24,805 nt of DNA from Pseudomonadota bacterium. Its GTDB lineage: Bacteria; Pseudomonadota; Alphaproteobacteria; Acetobacterales; Acetobacteraceae. The stretch is taken from the NCBI GenBank assembly GCA_021845555.1, contig JAJZVS010000006.1, positions 1 through 24,805 on the forward strand. The letters are read 5' to 3'. Both the position numbers and the translations under genes were made by a program. The notes beneath the pieces are model-generated. The model saw only the letters and a list, made by a program, of their open reading frames with translations, was not told the DNA's origin and did no database searches. This document shows positions 1-7,120 of the stretch, one piece after another (position 1 is the stretch's first letter; each line of letters opens with the position of its first letter).

Positions 1-1
1 C

Positions 2-67
2 GATACCGGTACGGACTCGACGCTGATCGCTCATGCGGCGGCGGCGGTGCGGCTCGATCTGCGGTAA
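2..67 (+). CDS. Lin0512-family protein, 3' end only
   Basis: Only the last 21 codons and the TAA stop are in the window. The visible C-terminus contains TGTD, then a hydrophobic stretch ending AAVRLDLR. It closely resembles the C-terminus of the next gene, which has PTGTDPAVIASAAIAVRFDAL. The two are therefore probably tandem paralogues of the small Lin0512 family of unknown function. The stop codon lies 89 bases before the start of the second copy. The assignment rests on this similarity alone, because the rest of the gene lies outside the window. Confidence 0.6.
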   Translation, partial: DTGTDSTLIAHAAAAVRLDLR

Positions 68-156
68 CCCCGGGATTGCGCGCGGCGGCGAAAAGCCGCA
101 GGCTTACCGTTACGTCACGCGGCGCCCCCCGGCGCCTGCGCGCGGGAGGAAACGCA

Positions 157-510
157 ATGGCCGCGAGGCGGGTGATCCTGGAACTCGGCGCCGGCAACGA
201 TCTGCACGGTGGGGACTACACCAAGGCCGCGCTGCGCGCGGTCGCGGACGCGCTGCACCACAGCTCGCTCAGCCTGATCCGCACGCTCGGCCTCGATGCC
301 GAGGCGATGCAGGTGGAGGTGACGATCGGCGTGCAACGCCCCGAGCGCGTGGACCAGGCAAAGGTCGCCGCCGCCCTGCCGCATGGCAAAGTGACGGTGC
401 GGGTGGTGAAGGGCGGTCTCGACGTGGCCGACCCCACCGGCACCGATCCGGCGGTGATCGCCTCCGCCGCCATCGCGGTGCGGTTCGACGCGCTGCCGGG
501 CGGGCAATAG
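157..510 (+). CDS. Lin0512-family conserved protein
   Basis: This predicts a 117-residue soluble protein with no signal peptide or membrane segment. The N-terminal pattern ELGAGNDLHGGDYTKAALRA and the later HSSL segment match what I recall of the Lin0512 family (TIGR02058), a small conserved bacterial family with no established biochemical role. The ATG at 157 is chosen because a strong GGGAGGA ribosome site sits 6 bases upstream and the family's N-terminal strand begins right after it. An upstream in-frame start at 76 would add only arginine-rich sequence. It follows a gene fragment with a similar C-terminus, suggesting a tandem duplicate pair, and precedes an MFS transporter by 15 bases on the same strand. 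Function is unknown. Confidence 0.8.
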   Translation: MAARRVILELGAGNDLHGGDYTKAALRAVADALHHSSLSLIRTLGLDAEAMQVEVTIGVQRPERVDQAKVAAALPHGKVTVRVVKGGLDVADPTGTDPAVIASAAIAVRFDALPGGQ

Positions 511-525
511 GTCTCCCGGCCGCCG

Positions 526-1809
526 ATGCCCGACGACAGCAGCGCCGCCGGCCTGAGCCTGGGCCGCGCCGTCCCGGCGGCAGGCGGCGGGATCGAGACC
601 CGCGCCTCCTGGGCGGCGGCCGGGGTGACGCTGGCGATCCTGACCGTCTCGTACGGCGCGCCGCTGCTGGTGGTGGTCGGGCTGCGGCCGATGCAGGAAG
701 CGCTCGGCACCGACCGCTCGGTGCTGGCGCTGGCCGGGGCGCTGGTGTGGATCGGCACCGGCGTGGGTGGGATCCTGATGGGCTGGGTGGCCGACCGCAT
801 CGGCAACCGCGCCACCGCCTGTTTCGGCGCTGCCATGATGGCCGCGGGCCTGGCGCTGTCCGCCGGAGGGCGGATCTGGGAGCTCTACGTCGGCCACGGG
901 CTGCTGATCGGCATGCTCGGCAACGGCGCGATCTACGCCCCGCTGGTCACCTATGTCAGCCGCTGGTTCGACCGCCGCCGCGGCACCGCGATCGCGCTGA
1001 TTTCCTCCGGGCAATATATCGCCGGTGTGCTCTGGCCCTGGCTGTTCGAGCGTGCCATGGCGCGCTACGGCTGGCAGGCGGTCATGCTGGGCTACGCCGT
1101 GGTGGTGCTGGCGGCGATCCCGCCGCTCGCGCTGTTCTTCCTGCGCCCGCCGCCCGAACCGGTGGCGGTCCGCGCCGGGCGCGCGCGCGGCCGGACGCGG
1201 CGCGCGCCGGTGCTCGGCCTGCCGTCCAACACGGTGCAGGGGCTGATCTGCCTCGCGGGCTTCTTCTGCTGCGTGCCGATGGCGATCCCGTTCTCCCATC
1301 TGGTGGCGTTCTGCGGCGACCTCGGCATCGGCGCGGCGCGGGGCGCGGCGATGCTGTCGGTGCTGCTCGGCTGCGCCTTCCTCAGCCGGCAGTTCTGGGG
1401 CGCCTTCGCGGATCGGCACGGCGGCCTGCGTTCGGTGATGGCGGGATCGAGCTTGCAGGCGCTGGCGATCGGCGCCTTCCTGCTGACCCGCAACGAGGCC
1501 GGGCTGTTCGCCGTCTCCGCCGCCTTCGGCCTCGGGTTTTCCGGCATCATTCCGGCCTATGTGCTGGCGATCCGCGATCTGTTCCCGTCCGAGGAAGCCT
1601 CCTGGCGGGTGCCGCTCGTGCTGTTCACGGCGATGGGCGGCATGGCGTTCGGCAGCTGGTTTGCCGGGTTCCTGTACGATTCGTTCGGCTACTACGCGCC
1701 GGCGTTCGGCGTGGGTGTGCTGTTCAACCTGGCCAACCTCACCGTGGTGGGCTTCCTGCTGGCGCGCCAGGGGCGGGGCGGCCGCATCGCGAGTGTCGGG
1801 ATCTCGTAA
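526..1809 (+). CDS. MFS transporter
   Basis: A 427-residue membrane protein of about 12 hydrophobic segments, the usual length and layout of the major facilitator superfamily. Residues around 85-95 read GWVADRIGNR, the loop 2-3 motif A of the family. A basic loop rich in Arg and Pro near residues 205-230 separates the two six-helix halves. The second half repeats the motif in shortened form (GAFADRHGG). Substrate cannot be told from sequence; the general look is of a monocarboxylate or organic-anion type MFS carrier, which is only an inference. The ATG at 526 has no clear Shine-Dalgarno sequence and lies 15 bases after the Lin0512 gene, so it may depend on translation of that gene. It ends 25 bases from the convergent small secreted protein. 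Confidence 0.88.
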   Translation: MPDDSSAAGLSLGRAVPAAGGGIETRASWAAAGVTLAILTVSYGAPLLVVVGLRPMQEALGTDRSVLALAGALVWIGTGVGGILMGWVADRIGNRATACFGAAMMAAGLALSAGGRIWELYVGHGLLIGMLGNGAIYAPLVTYVSRWFDRRRGTAIALISSGQYIAGVLWPWLFERAMARYGWQAVMLGYAVVVLAAIPPLALFFLRPPPEPVAVRAGRARGRTRRAPVLGLPSNTVQGLICLAGFFCCVPMAIPFSHLVAFCGDLGIGAARGAAMLSVLLGCAFLSRQFWGAFADRHGGLRSVMAGSSLQALAIGAFLLTRNEAGLFAVSAAFGLGFSGIIPAYVLAIRDLFPSEEASWRVPLVLFTAMGGMAFGSWFAGFLYDSFGYYAPAFGVGVLFNLANLTVVGFLLARQGRGGRIASVGIS

Positions 1810-1834
1810 GACGAACCGCCCCGCATGCCGCGGA

Positions 1835-2179
1835 TCACGCCGGCGCGTGGATCAGCGGCAACGCGCCATAGAGATCCTGCATCGCTCGATCCCGGTGCCC
1901 GTCCATCATGTCCCGCCGGGCCTGCCTGATCTCCTGCAACGCCGGAGAGTTCGGGGCGGCGCTCGCCAGGCTCGTGTCGGCGCGGATGAGAAGCTGGTGT
2001 CCTTGCTCGGTCCGGTGGGCGGCGATGGCGGAGAGCGCATGCTGGACGTCCGCCCGCACGGCGGTCACCGCGGGCGTCGGCGTGCCGCCGGCAGTGGCGG
2101 CAAAGGCGGCGGCGGGAAGCGCAAGACCAGCGGCCAGGACGATCAGGCCGCCGCGGAGTGTGGGGGCGAAGCGGGTCAT
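1835..2179 (-). CDS. small secreted helical protein, unknown function
   Basis: A 114-residue protein with a clear Sec signal peptide: a basic start (MTRFAPTLRG), a hydrophobic core of Leu, Ala and Val, and an AFA-A cleavage site near residue 27. The mature part of about 87 residues is predicted to be mostly helical, with many Ala, Gln and charged residues (VRADVQHALSAI, QEIRQARRDMMDGHRDRA), and has no cysteine. It should be periplasmic. The ATG at 2179 is chosen over an upstream in-frame start at 2254 because it has an AGGAG site at the right distance and starts the signal peptide directly. It is 111 bases downstream of the large glycosyltransferase gene on the same strand. I do not recognise the family. 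Confidence 0.72.
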   Translation of the reverse strand: MTRFAPTLRGGLIVLAAGLALPAAAFAATAGGTPTPAVTAVRADVQHALSAIAAHRTEQGHQLLIRADTSLASAAPNSPALQEIRQARRDMMDGHRDRAMQDLYGALPLIHAPA

Positions 2180-2290
2180 GTCGATATGCTCCTGTTCTGT
2201 CCGATCCGATGGAACGGCGCTCCATCGCCGATCCGTGATGCAGATAGGCCGCACGCGTGAGCGCCGCCTGACGCCGACGGGAAGTTTCGT

Positions 2291-5200
2291 TCAGGAACGG
2301 CTGCGGCCCGGGCGCCCCACCCGACCTGGCCGCAGCCACGCACCGCGCCAGTCCGCCGCCCGCGCCGCCAGCGTGCCGCTTGCTTCCAGCCAGGCGCGCC
2401 CGGCTTCGGCCTGCGCCGCGCGTGCCTCCGGCCGGCGGATCAGCCGGCTCAGCGCGTCGCACCAGGCTGCCTCGGTGTTCGCCACGCTGAGCCCGCCGCC
2501 CGCGGCCAGCGCGGCGCGGTAGGCCGGCGTGTCGGAGGCGACGGTGGCCAGCCCCAGCGCGGCGTAATCCAGCAGCTTGATCGGCGATTTGCAGGCGTTG
2601 AACGCGCTGTCGGCCAGCGGCGCGAGGCCGATGTCCCAGCCCGGCTGCGCCCGCAGCCAGTGGACGAAGGCGGGGTAGGAGGCGACCGACCCCGGCGGGG
2701 CCAGCCGGGTCACCCCCTCGGGCAGCGCGGCGCGGGCGGTGACGCCGATCACCTCGATCGCGATCCGCGCCCCGAACTGACCGACGAGCCGTGCCAGCGC
2801 CGGGGCGATCAGGACGAGCCGTGCCAGCGCCGGGGCGATCAGCGCGAAATCCGCCTCGTGCGTGGCGGTGCCCATGCAGAGCAGCCGCACCGGCGGCGCG
2901 AGCCGCGGGCGCGGCCCCAGGGAATCGCTCCAAAGGGGATCGCCCCAGATCCGCTCGTCGAGCGCGTTCGCCACCACCACCGCATCGGCGCGCAGCGGCG
3001 CGACGCGGGCGGCGAGTGTCGCGGTGGAGACCGTCACCAGATCGGCAAGGCGCAGCATCGCGGCCACCGCGCCGGCGAGCGGGGCCAGCCGCGCCGCGTC
3101 CGGATGCTCGGGCGGCAGGTCGAGCAGATCGTCGTCCAGATCGTAGATCAGCCGCATGCCGGTGGCGCGGCACTGCGCCGCCAGCGCCTCCGCCGCCGCC
3201 GCGCTGGGCACCGCGTGGCGCTGGGTCAGCAGCAGATCGGCGCGCAGCCGCAGCGCCTGGGGCAGGGTGGCGAGGCTCACGTCCAGGCCCGCGGCGATCG
3301 CCGGGTGGTCGAGCGGCTGCAGCAGGCGGATCTGCGCGCAGGGCGTGGGTGCACCGTCCACGAACCGCTCCGGCAGCACCGCCACGGCGCGGCGGGATTT
3401 CGCCCCCCGTCCCCTCCGCCGCTCCGCCAGGTCCGTCGGCGCACCCCCATGCCGACCGGAAAGCGCCGCCCTGTCTGCCCCTCTCCCACGTGCGGGAGAG
3501 GTCGCCATGCGCAGCATGGCGGGTGAGGGCGGGAGGCACGCCCCCGCGCCCGGATCGCTTCCGGTAGGCGGGAGAGGTGCGCGCAACGTGTTCCGATCCC
3601 GGTCGCCCTGACTGTGCTCCAGCGCCGTCCGCACCGCGGCGAACGTGTCCAGCCACACCGAGGTCGGCGCGCCGGGATCGACCAGCCAGGTCAATGCCCG
3701 GCCGGCCAGCCGCTCGGGGAAGGCACCAATAGCGCTGGCGACGATCGGCAGGCCGGCGGCGAGAGCGGCGCTCAGCGTGTAGCTGTAGGTCTCCGGCCAT
3801 TGCGCCGGAAACCACGCGACATGCGGGCGGGCGCGCGCGATCAGCCCGGGCAGCGCGGCTTCCTCGTAGGCGCCGGTCGCGACGATGCGGCGCGCGGCCG
3901 CGGCGGGCAGGTCGCGTTCCGGCGCGCCGATCAGGCGGAAGGCGAAGCGGGCGGGATCGGCCGCCTCGGCCACCGAGGCCACGGTCGCCGCGCCCTTCTG
4001 CGGCGCCAGCACGCCGAGCAGCGCGATCCGCAGCTTCTCCCGCGGCCCCGGCACGCGCGGTCCCGGCGTGCGCGACGTAGGCGGCGGGGCGGCCGGCACC
4101 GGCTCGTGCGGGGCCAGCACGGCGCGCGCGCCGAGGCCGTGGCGGATCAGGCGGGCGCGCGCGTCCTCGCTCGGGCAGAACACGCGCGCGGCGTCGTGGA
4201 ACAGCCAGGCGTGCTGTTGCCGCCAGGCGGTGATGTCGCGCGCGCCGTGGCTGGGCCGGGCGGCGATGCAGGCGTTGCACCCCGCCGGCCCCGGCTCCCC
4301 GCAATAGGCCGCGTCGCCCCAGGGCAGCAGGTTCACCTGCGGGCACAGCGCGTAATAATCGTGCAGGGTGAAATCGAACGGCACACCGAGCCGCAGGATC
4401 GTCTCGCGCAGATCGAGGTCGAGGCCCATCACGTGATGGATATGCACGCGGCTCACCCCGGCGGCGCGCAGCAGGCGGGCGATGTCCTCCGGGCGGTCGT
4501 CGGGCAGCCGCGCGTCCTGGTGGCCGGGCAGGCTGGGGACCGACAGCACCAACCCGCTCGGGGCGGCGCGCAGCAGCAGGAAGCGCGTGGTTGCGCCCTG
4601 CCGCGCCACCAGCTCGTCCATGTGCCGGCGCACCCCGCCGCCCAGCTCGTGCGCCACCAGCAGCACCACCGGCAGCACCACCGGCAGGCCGGACCCGGCG
4701 AGCAGCGCGGCGGTCAGCGCGAAGCGGAAGGGGGTGGCCGGGTCCCGCCGCACATGCCGCGCCACCGCCTCGGCATAGCCCGGCCAGCGCGCCGCCAGCA
4801 CCGCCTGCGCGCGGACCGCGGCGGCGTTCGACCCGGCGCCGAAACTGACCGCGCCTTCGTGGAACACGTACGTGTCGCAGGCCAGCCGATGCTCCCAGCC
4901 GGCGGCGGCGGCGCGCAGGCAGAAATCATTCTCCTCGCCGTAGCCGCGGCCGAACGCGGCTTCGTCGAACCCGCCCACCGCATCGAGCGCGGCGCGACGG
5001 ATGTACATGCAGAACCCGACCGTCGTGGGCACCGCCACCGCGCGGCCGGCGTTGACCGTGCGCGCCGCCGCGTCCAGCGCCGCCACGCCGAGGCCGAAGG
5101 CGGGGGGGCCGCCCGGCAGCGTCGGGTAGCCGCAGATCGTGGCGTTGTTGGACAGCGGCGAGACCGAGGCCACGCGCGGCGCGGCATGCGCGTGCCCGGC

Positions 5201-5974
5201 CAGCCGCGCGAGCCAGCCCGCCGGGACCTCGGTATCGCTGTTGAGCAGCGCCACGTCGTGCCGCCCGGCGGCGGCGATCCCCGCGTTGGCGCTGGCGACG
5301 AAGCCCCGGTTGCGCGCATGGCGCAGCAGCAGGATGCGTCCTTCCGCCTTCAGACCGTCGAGCCAGGCGGCGAGCTCGGCCTCCGGCGTCGCATCGTCGA
5401 TCACGATGATCCGCCCCGGCGGGCGCTCGGGATCTTCCAGCACCGAGGCGAGGCAGCGCCGCGTCGCCGCCAGCCCGCGATAGACCGGCACGATCACATC
5501 GACCACGAGCTGCGCCGGCGGGCGCGGCGGGCTGGCGGGCGACGGCAGGAACGCCGCCGGATCGAACGCCGGCTCGGTCGCGAAGCCGCGCGAACGCCCG
5601 GTCCGCAGGTGGAACAGCAGCGGGTTGCCGGCGGCTTCCGGATGCTGATCGACGTACCAGCCGGCATCAAAGCGCGGATGCGGGTTGTGGCCCTGCGCGG
5701 CGCCCAGGCTCAGATAGTGCAGCAGCGGATCGACGCCGGAGCGGGCGGCGTCCGCGTGATGCGCGCGATACCAGGCACCGTCGAAGAACGGGTTGGGATC
5801 GCGGCCTTCCTGCGCGCCGAAGCGGAAATAATGGGTGAAGGGATCGACCCCGGCCTGCGCGAGGTCGGGATAGCGGCGCAGATACCAGGCGGGGTCGAAC
5901 AGCAGGCGCAGCGCCGCCTCCACGCCGGCGGGCGAGGTGGTTGCGGGTGCCGTGGGCGTGCGTCGACGCGCCAC
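2291..5974 (-). CDS. multidomain glycosyltransferase (GT2 + GT4 + GT4-like)
   Basis: 1227 residues, cytoplasmic, with several sugar-transfer regions. Residues about 20-145 hold three copies of a short module of the type FDPAWYLRRYPDLAQAGVDP. Residues about 155-430 form a GT2 domain (VDVIVPVYRG, VIDDA, then NSDTEVPAGWL as the metal and nucleotide-sugar site). Residues about 440-780 are a GT4-type domain (LLVAHELGGGVRRHMDEL; ALLGVLAPQKGAATV; a Trp-Pro-Glu near a sugar-nucleotide site). Residues about 860-1227 resemble another GT4-like domain (IYDLDDDLL; KLLDYAALGL). Between the last two domains, residues about 788-858 are low-complexity, encoded by an inserted palindromic repeat. The start is GTG at 5974, without a strong ribosome site. 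It probably helps build a surface polysaccharide or glycan with the adjacent methyltransferase; sugars and acceptor cannot be predicted. Confidence 0.85.
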   Translation of the reverse strand: MARRRTPTAPATTSPAGVEAALRLLFDPAWYLRRYPDLAQAGVDPFTHYFRFGAQEGRDPNPFFDGAWYRAHHADAARSGVDPLLHYLSLGAAQGHNPHPRFDAGWYVDQHPEAAGNPLLFHLRTGRSRGFATEPAFDPAAFLPSPASPPRPPAQLVVDVIVPVYRGLAATRRCLASVLEDPERPPGRIIVIDDATPEAELAAWLDGLKAEGRILLLRHARNRGFVASANAGIAAAGRHDVALLNSDTEVPAGWLARLAGHAHAAPRVASVSPLSNNATICGYPTLPGGPPAFGLGVAALDAAARTVNAGRAVAVPTTVGFCMYIRRAALDAVGGFDEAAFGRGYGEENDFCLRAAAAGWEHRLACDTYVFHEGAVSFGAGSNAAAVRAQAVLAARWPGYAEAVARHVRRDPATPFRFALTAALLAGSGLPVVLPVVLLVAHELGGGVRRHMDELVARQGATTRFLLLRAAPSGLVLSVPSLPGHQDARLPDDRPEDIARLLRAAGVSRVHIHHVMGLDLDLRETILRLGVPFDFTLHDYYALCPQVNLLPWGDAAYCGEPGPAGCNACIAARPSHGARDITAWRQQHAWLFHDAARVFCPSEDARARLIRHGLGARAVLAPHEPVPAAPPPTSRTPGPRVPGPREKLRIALLGVLAPQKGAATVASVAEAADPARFAFRLIGAPERDLPAAAARRIVATGAYEEAALPGLIARARPHVAWFPAQWPETYSYTLSAALAAGLPIVASAIGAFPERLAGRALTWLVDPGAPTSVWLDTFAAVRTALEHSQGDRDRNTLRAPLPPTGSDPGAGACLPPSPAMLRMATSPARGRGADRAALSGRHGGAPTDLAERRRGRGAKSRRAVAVLPERFVDGAPTPCAQIRLLQPLDHPAIAAGLDVSLATLPQALRLRADLLLTQRHAVPSAAAAEALAAQCRATGMRLIYDLDDDLLDLPPEHPDAARLAPLAGAVAAMLRLADLVTVSTATLAARVAPLRADAVVVANALDERIWGDPLWSDSLGPRPRLAPPVRLLCMGTATHEADFALIAPALARLVLIAPALARLVGQFGARIAIEVIGVTARAALPEGVTRLAPPGSVASYPAFVHWLRAQPGWDIGLAPLADSAFNACKSPIKLLDYAALGLATVASDTPAYRAALAAGGGLSVANTEAAWCDALSRLIRRPEARAAQAEAGRAWLEASGTLAARAADWRGAWLRPGRVGRPGRSRS
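2783..2842. repeat. exact 30-bp tandem duplication inside the glycosyltransferase gene
   Basis: Two identical adjacent 30-base units (2783-2812 and 2813-2842), beginning GACGAGCCGTGCCAG and ending GGGGCGATCAG. The unit is a multiple of three, so the protein simply gains a second copy of LIAPALARLV in the C-terminal glycosyltransferase region. The perfect identity suggests a recent slippage or unequal-recombination event, or a sequencing/assembly artefact. Confidence 0.95.
3400..3611. repeat. palindromic repeat element inserted in frame in a glycosyltransferase gene
   Basis: This stretch differs from the domains on either side. Its core holds two adjacent perfect hairpins: an 8-bp stem CCTCTCCC/GGGAGAGG (3480-3487 with 3494-3501) and an 8-bp stem CGCCATGC/GCATGGCG (3503-3510 with 3514-3521), followed by GGGTGAGGGCGGGAGG. 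The pairing of a CTCTCCC hairpin with a GGGTGAGGG tail is, from memory, the signature of a repeat family common between genes in Alphaproteobacteria. Here the minus-strand reading frame passes through without a stop, adding roughly 70 Pro/Arg/Gly/Ala-rich residues between two domains. The outer limits are approximate, set by where domain-like protein sequence resumes. Confidence 0.75.
4661..4684. repeat. 12-bp tandem duplication inside the glycosyltransferase gene
   Basis: CAGCACCACCGG occurs twice in a row (4661-4672 and 4673-4684). In the protein it gives LPVVLPVVL just before the GT4-type domain. It is in frame and should be tolerated. It is short enough to be chance or slippage. Confidence 0.8.
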
Positions 5975-6079
5975 CGTCTCAGCGCCTGGCGAGACGTGAA
6001 ACGTGCAACGGGATGCGCTTCGAAGTCATGCGGTCTTTCCTGCCGAGGCGGTGCGATGCAGCCACCCTGTCGTCGCCTC

Positions 6080-7069
6080 TCAGGCCGCGACGCGCAGCAC
6101 GGCGTGGAACTCGTTGCTGTCTCGCAGGGTTGGATAGAGCCGTTCCAGGCGCAGCGGCGACAGGCCGGTGGCGGCCAGCGTGCCGATCAGGTGGCCGAAG
6201 CTGGCCGGGACGAACTGCCAGGCGTGCACATCGAAGGCCGGCGCGCCGGCGCGCGCCTCGCGCAGCGCGGTGCTGATCCGCCCGGCGAGGTCGGCCCCGG
6301 CGCCGCGCTGCCACGGGCTTTCCCCGTGCGCGCCGCGCCAGTGCTGTACCGGGTCGTTATGGGTAATCATCAGGCGCGCCGCCAGCACCGCTCGCGGGGC
6401 GATCCGGATGCGCCGCTCGGCATAGGCCTCCAGCACATCGGCCAGCGAGGAAGCGGGCAGGAAGTGATCGAAGCAATAGCGCTTGTCCGGGACCACCAGG
6501 AACACTCGCCCACCGGGCCGCAGCACCGAGGCGAGATCGGTCAGGTGGGTGATCAGGCAGGGCTGATGTTCGATGCAATGGGAGGACAGGACGGCGTCGA
6601 ACCGCGCGTCGATCAGTGCGCGATAGGGTTCGCCGTGCCAGACGTAGTCGATGTCCGGCACCTTGCCCGGGTCCGCCCAGTCGAAGCCGGCGGCCGTGGC
6701 GCGCAGGGCTTCGGTGGGGAGGATGTCGAGGTAGCGCACCGGCCCCGCGCGCCCGGGGAGGCTGGCCGGGGTGCAGAACGGGCCGATCTCCAGCAACGGC
6801 CCGTCCTTGGGCAGCAAATCGAGGAAGTCGCGCCGGCTGCCGATCGCCGAGGCGCGGCGGCCGGCCTCGCGCCCGAACCGATCGTAATGCGCGCGCAACT
6901 GGGCGGGATCGAGCCCGGCCAGCGCCGGGTCGCCGCTGGCGGCGTAGATCGCCGGGTCGAATTCCGCCGGCAGCGCGCGCGGGCCGGCCGGCCGCAACGG
7001 TTCGGGCATGGCGGGGGCACGCGCCCGTGCGGGTCGAGCGGCAGGCTTCGTGCGGGCGCGGGGGGGCAT
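6080..7069 (-). CDS. SAM-dependent methyltransferase (type 11) with glycan-cluster N-terminal module
   Basis: 329 residues, predicted cytoplasmic. After a Pro/Arg/Ala-rich lead, residues about 35-75 carry the module FDPAIYAASGDPALAGLDPA...HYDRFGREAGR, the same type as the three modules at the start of the neighbouring glycosyltransferase. The following domain is a class I methyltransferase: LLEIGPFCTP as the SAM-binding loop, DAVLSSHCIEH as motif II, and LRPGGRVFLVVPDKRY as the post-motif strand. It has no signal peptide. The ATG at 7069 is preferred to a TTG at 7078; an ATG at 7009 is also possible and none has a good ribosome site. It lies 51 bases downstream of the helicase gene and 105 bases upstream of the glycosyltransferase, all on one strand. 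Methylation of a glycan or of a glycosylated carrier is the likely role, by inference from context. Confidence 0.8.
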   Translation of the reverse strand: MPPRARTKPAARPARARAPAMPEPLRPAGPRALPAEFDPAIYAASGDPALAGLDPAQLRAHYDRFGREAGRRASAIGSRRDFLDLLPKDGPLLEIGPFCTPASLPGRAGPVRYLDILPTEALRATAAGFDWADPGKVPDIDYVWHGEPYRALIDARFDAVLSSHCIEHQPCLITHLTDLASVLRPGGRVFLVVPDKRYCFDHFLPASSLADVLEAYAERRIRIAPRAVLAARLMITHNDPVQHWRGAHGESPWQRGAGADLAGRISTALREARAGAPAFDVHAWQFVPASFGHLIGTLAATGLSPLRLERLYPTLRDSNEFHAVLRVAA

Positions 7070-7120
7070 GTGGGGCAATCGGCAGTGAGGCTCCAGCGTT
7101 TCAGCAACGCCGTCGCGCTG

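Noticed and set aside
33..1871. A plus-strand open frame of 612 codons overlapping the Lin0512 and MFS genes
   Set aside because: It is an out-of-frame shadow; the translation is Arg/Gly-rich and lacks domains, while the two genes it overlaps have clear family motifs and, for the first, a good ribosome site.
3480..3521. The paired hairpins as a transcription terminator
   Set aside because: They lie inside a continuous coding frame, have no T-run, and look like a repeat element rather than a terminator.
3400..3611. Reading the repeat insertion as a frameshift or gene split, making two separate glycosyltransferase genes
   Set aside because: The frame is open without interruption on both sides and no good start codon with a ribosome site is visible at the beginning of the last domain. 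A split remains possible only if the sequence has an error.
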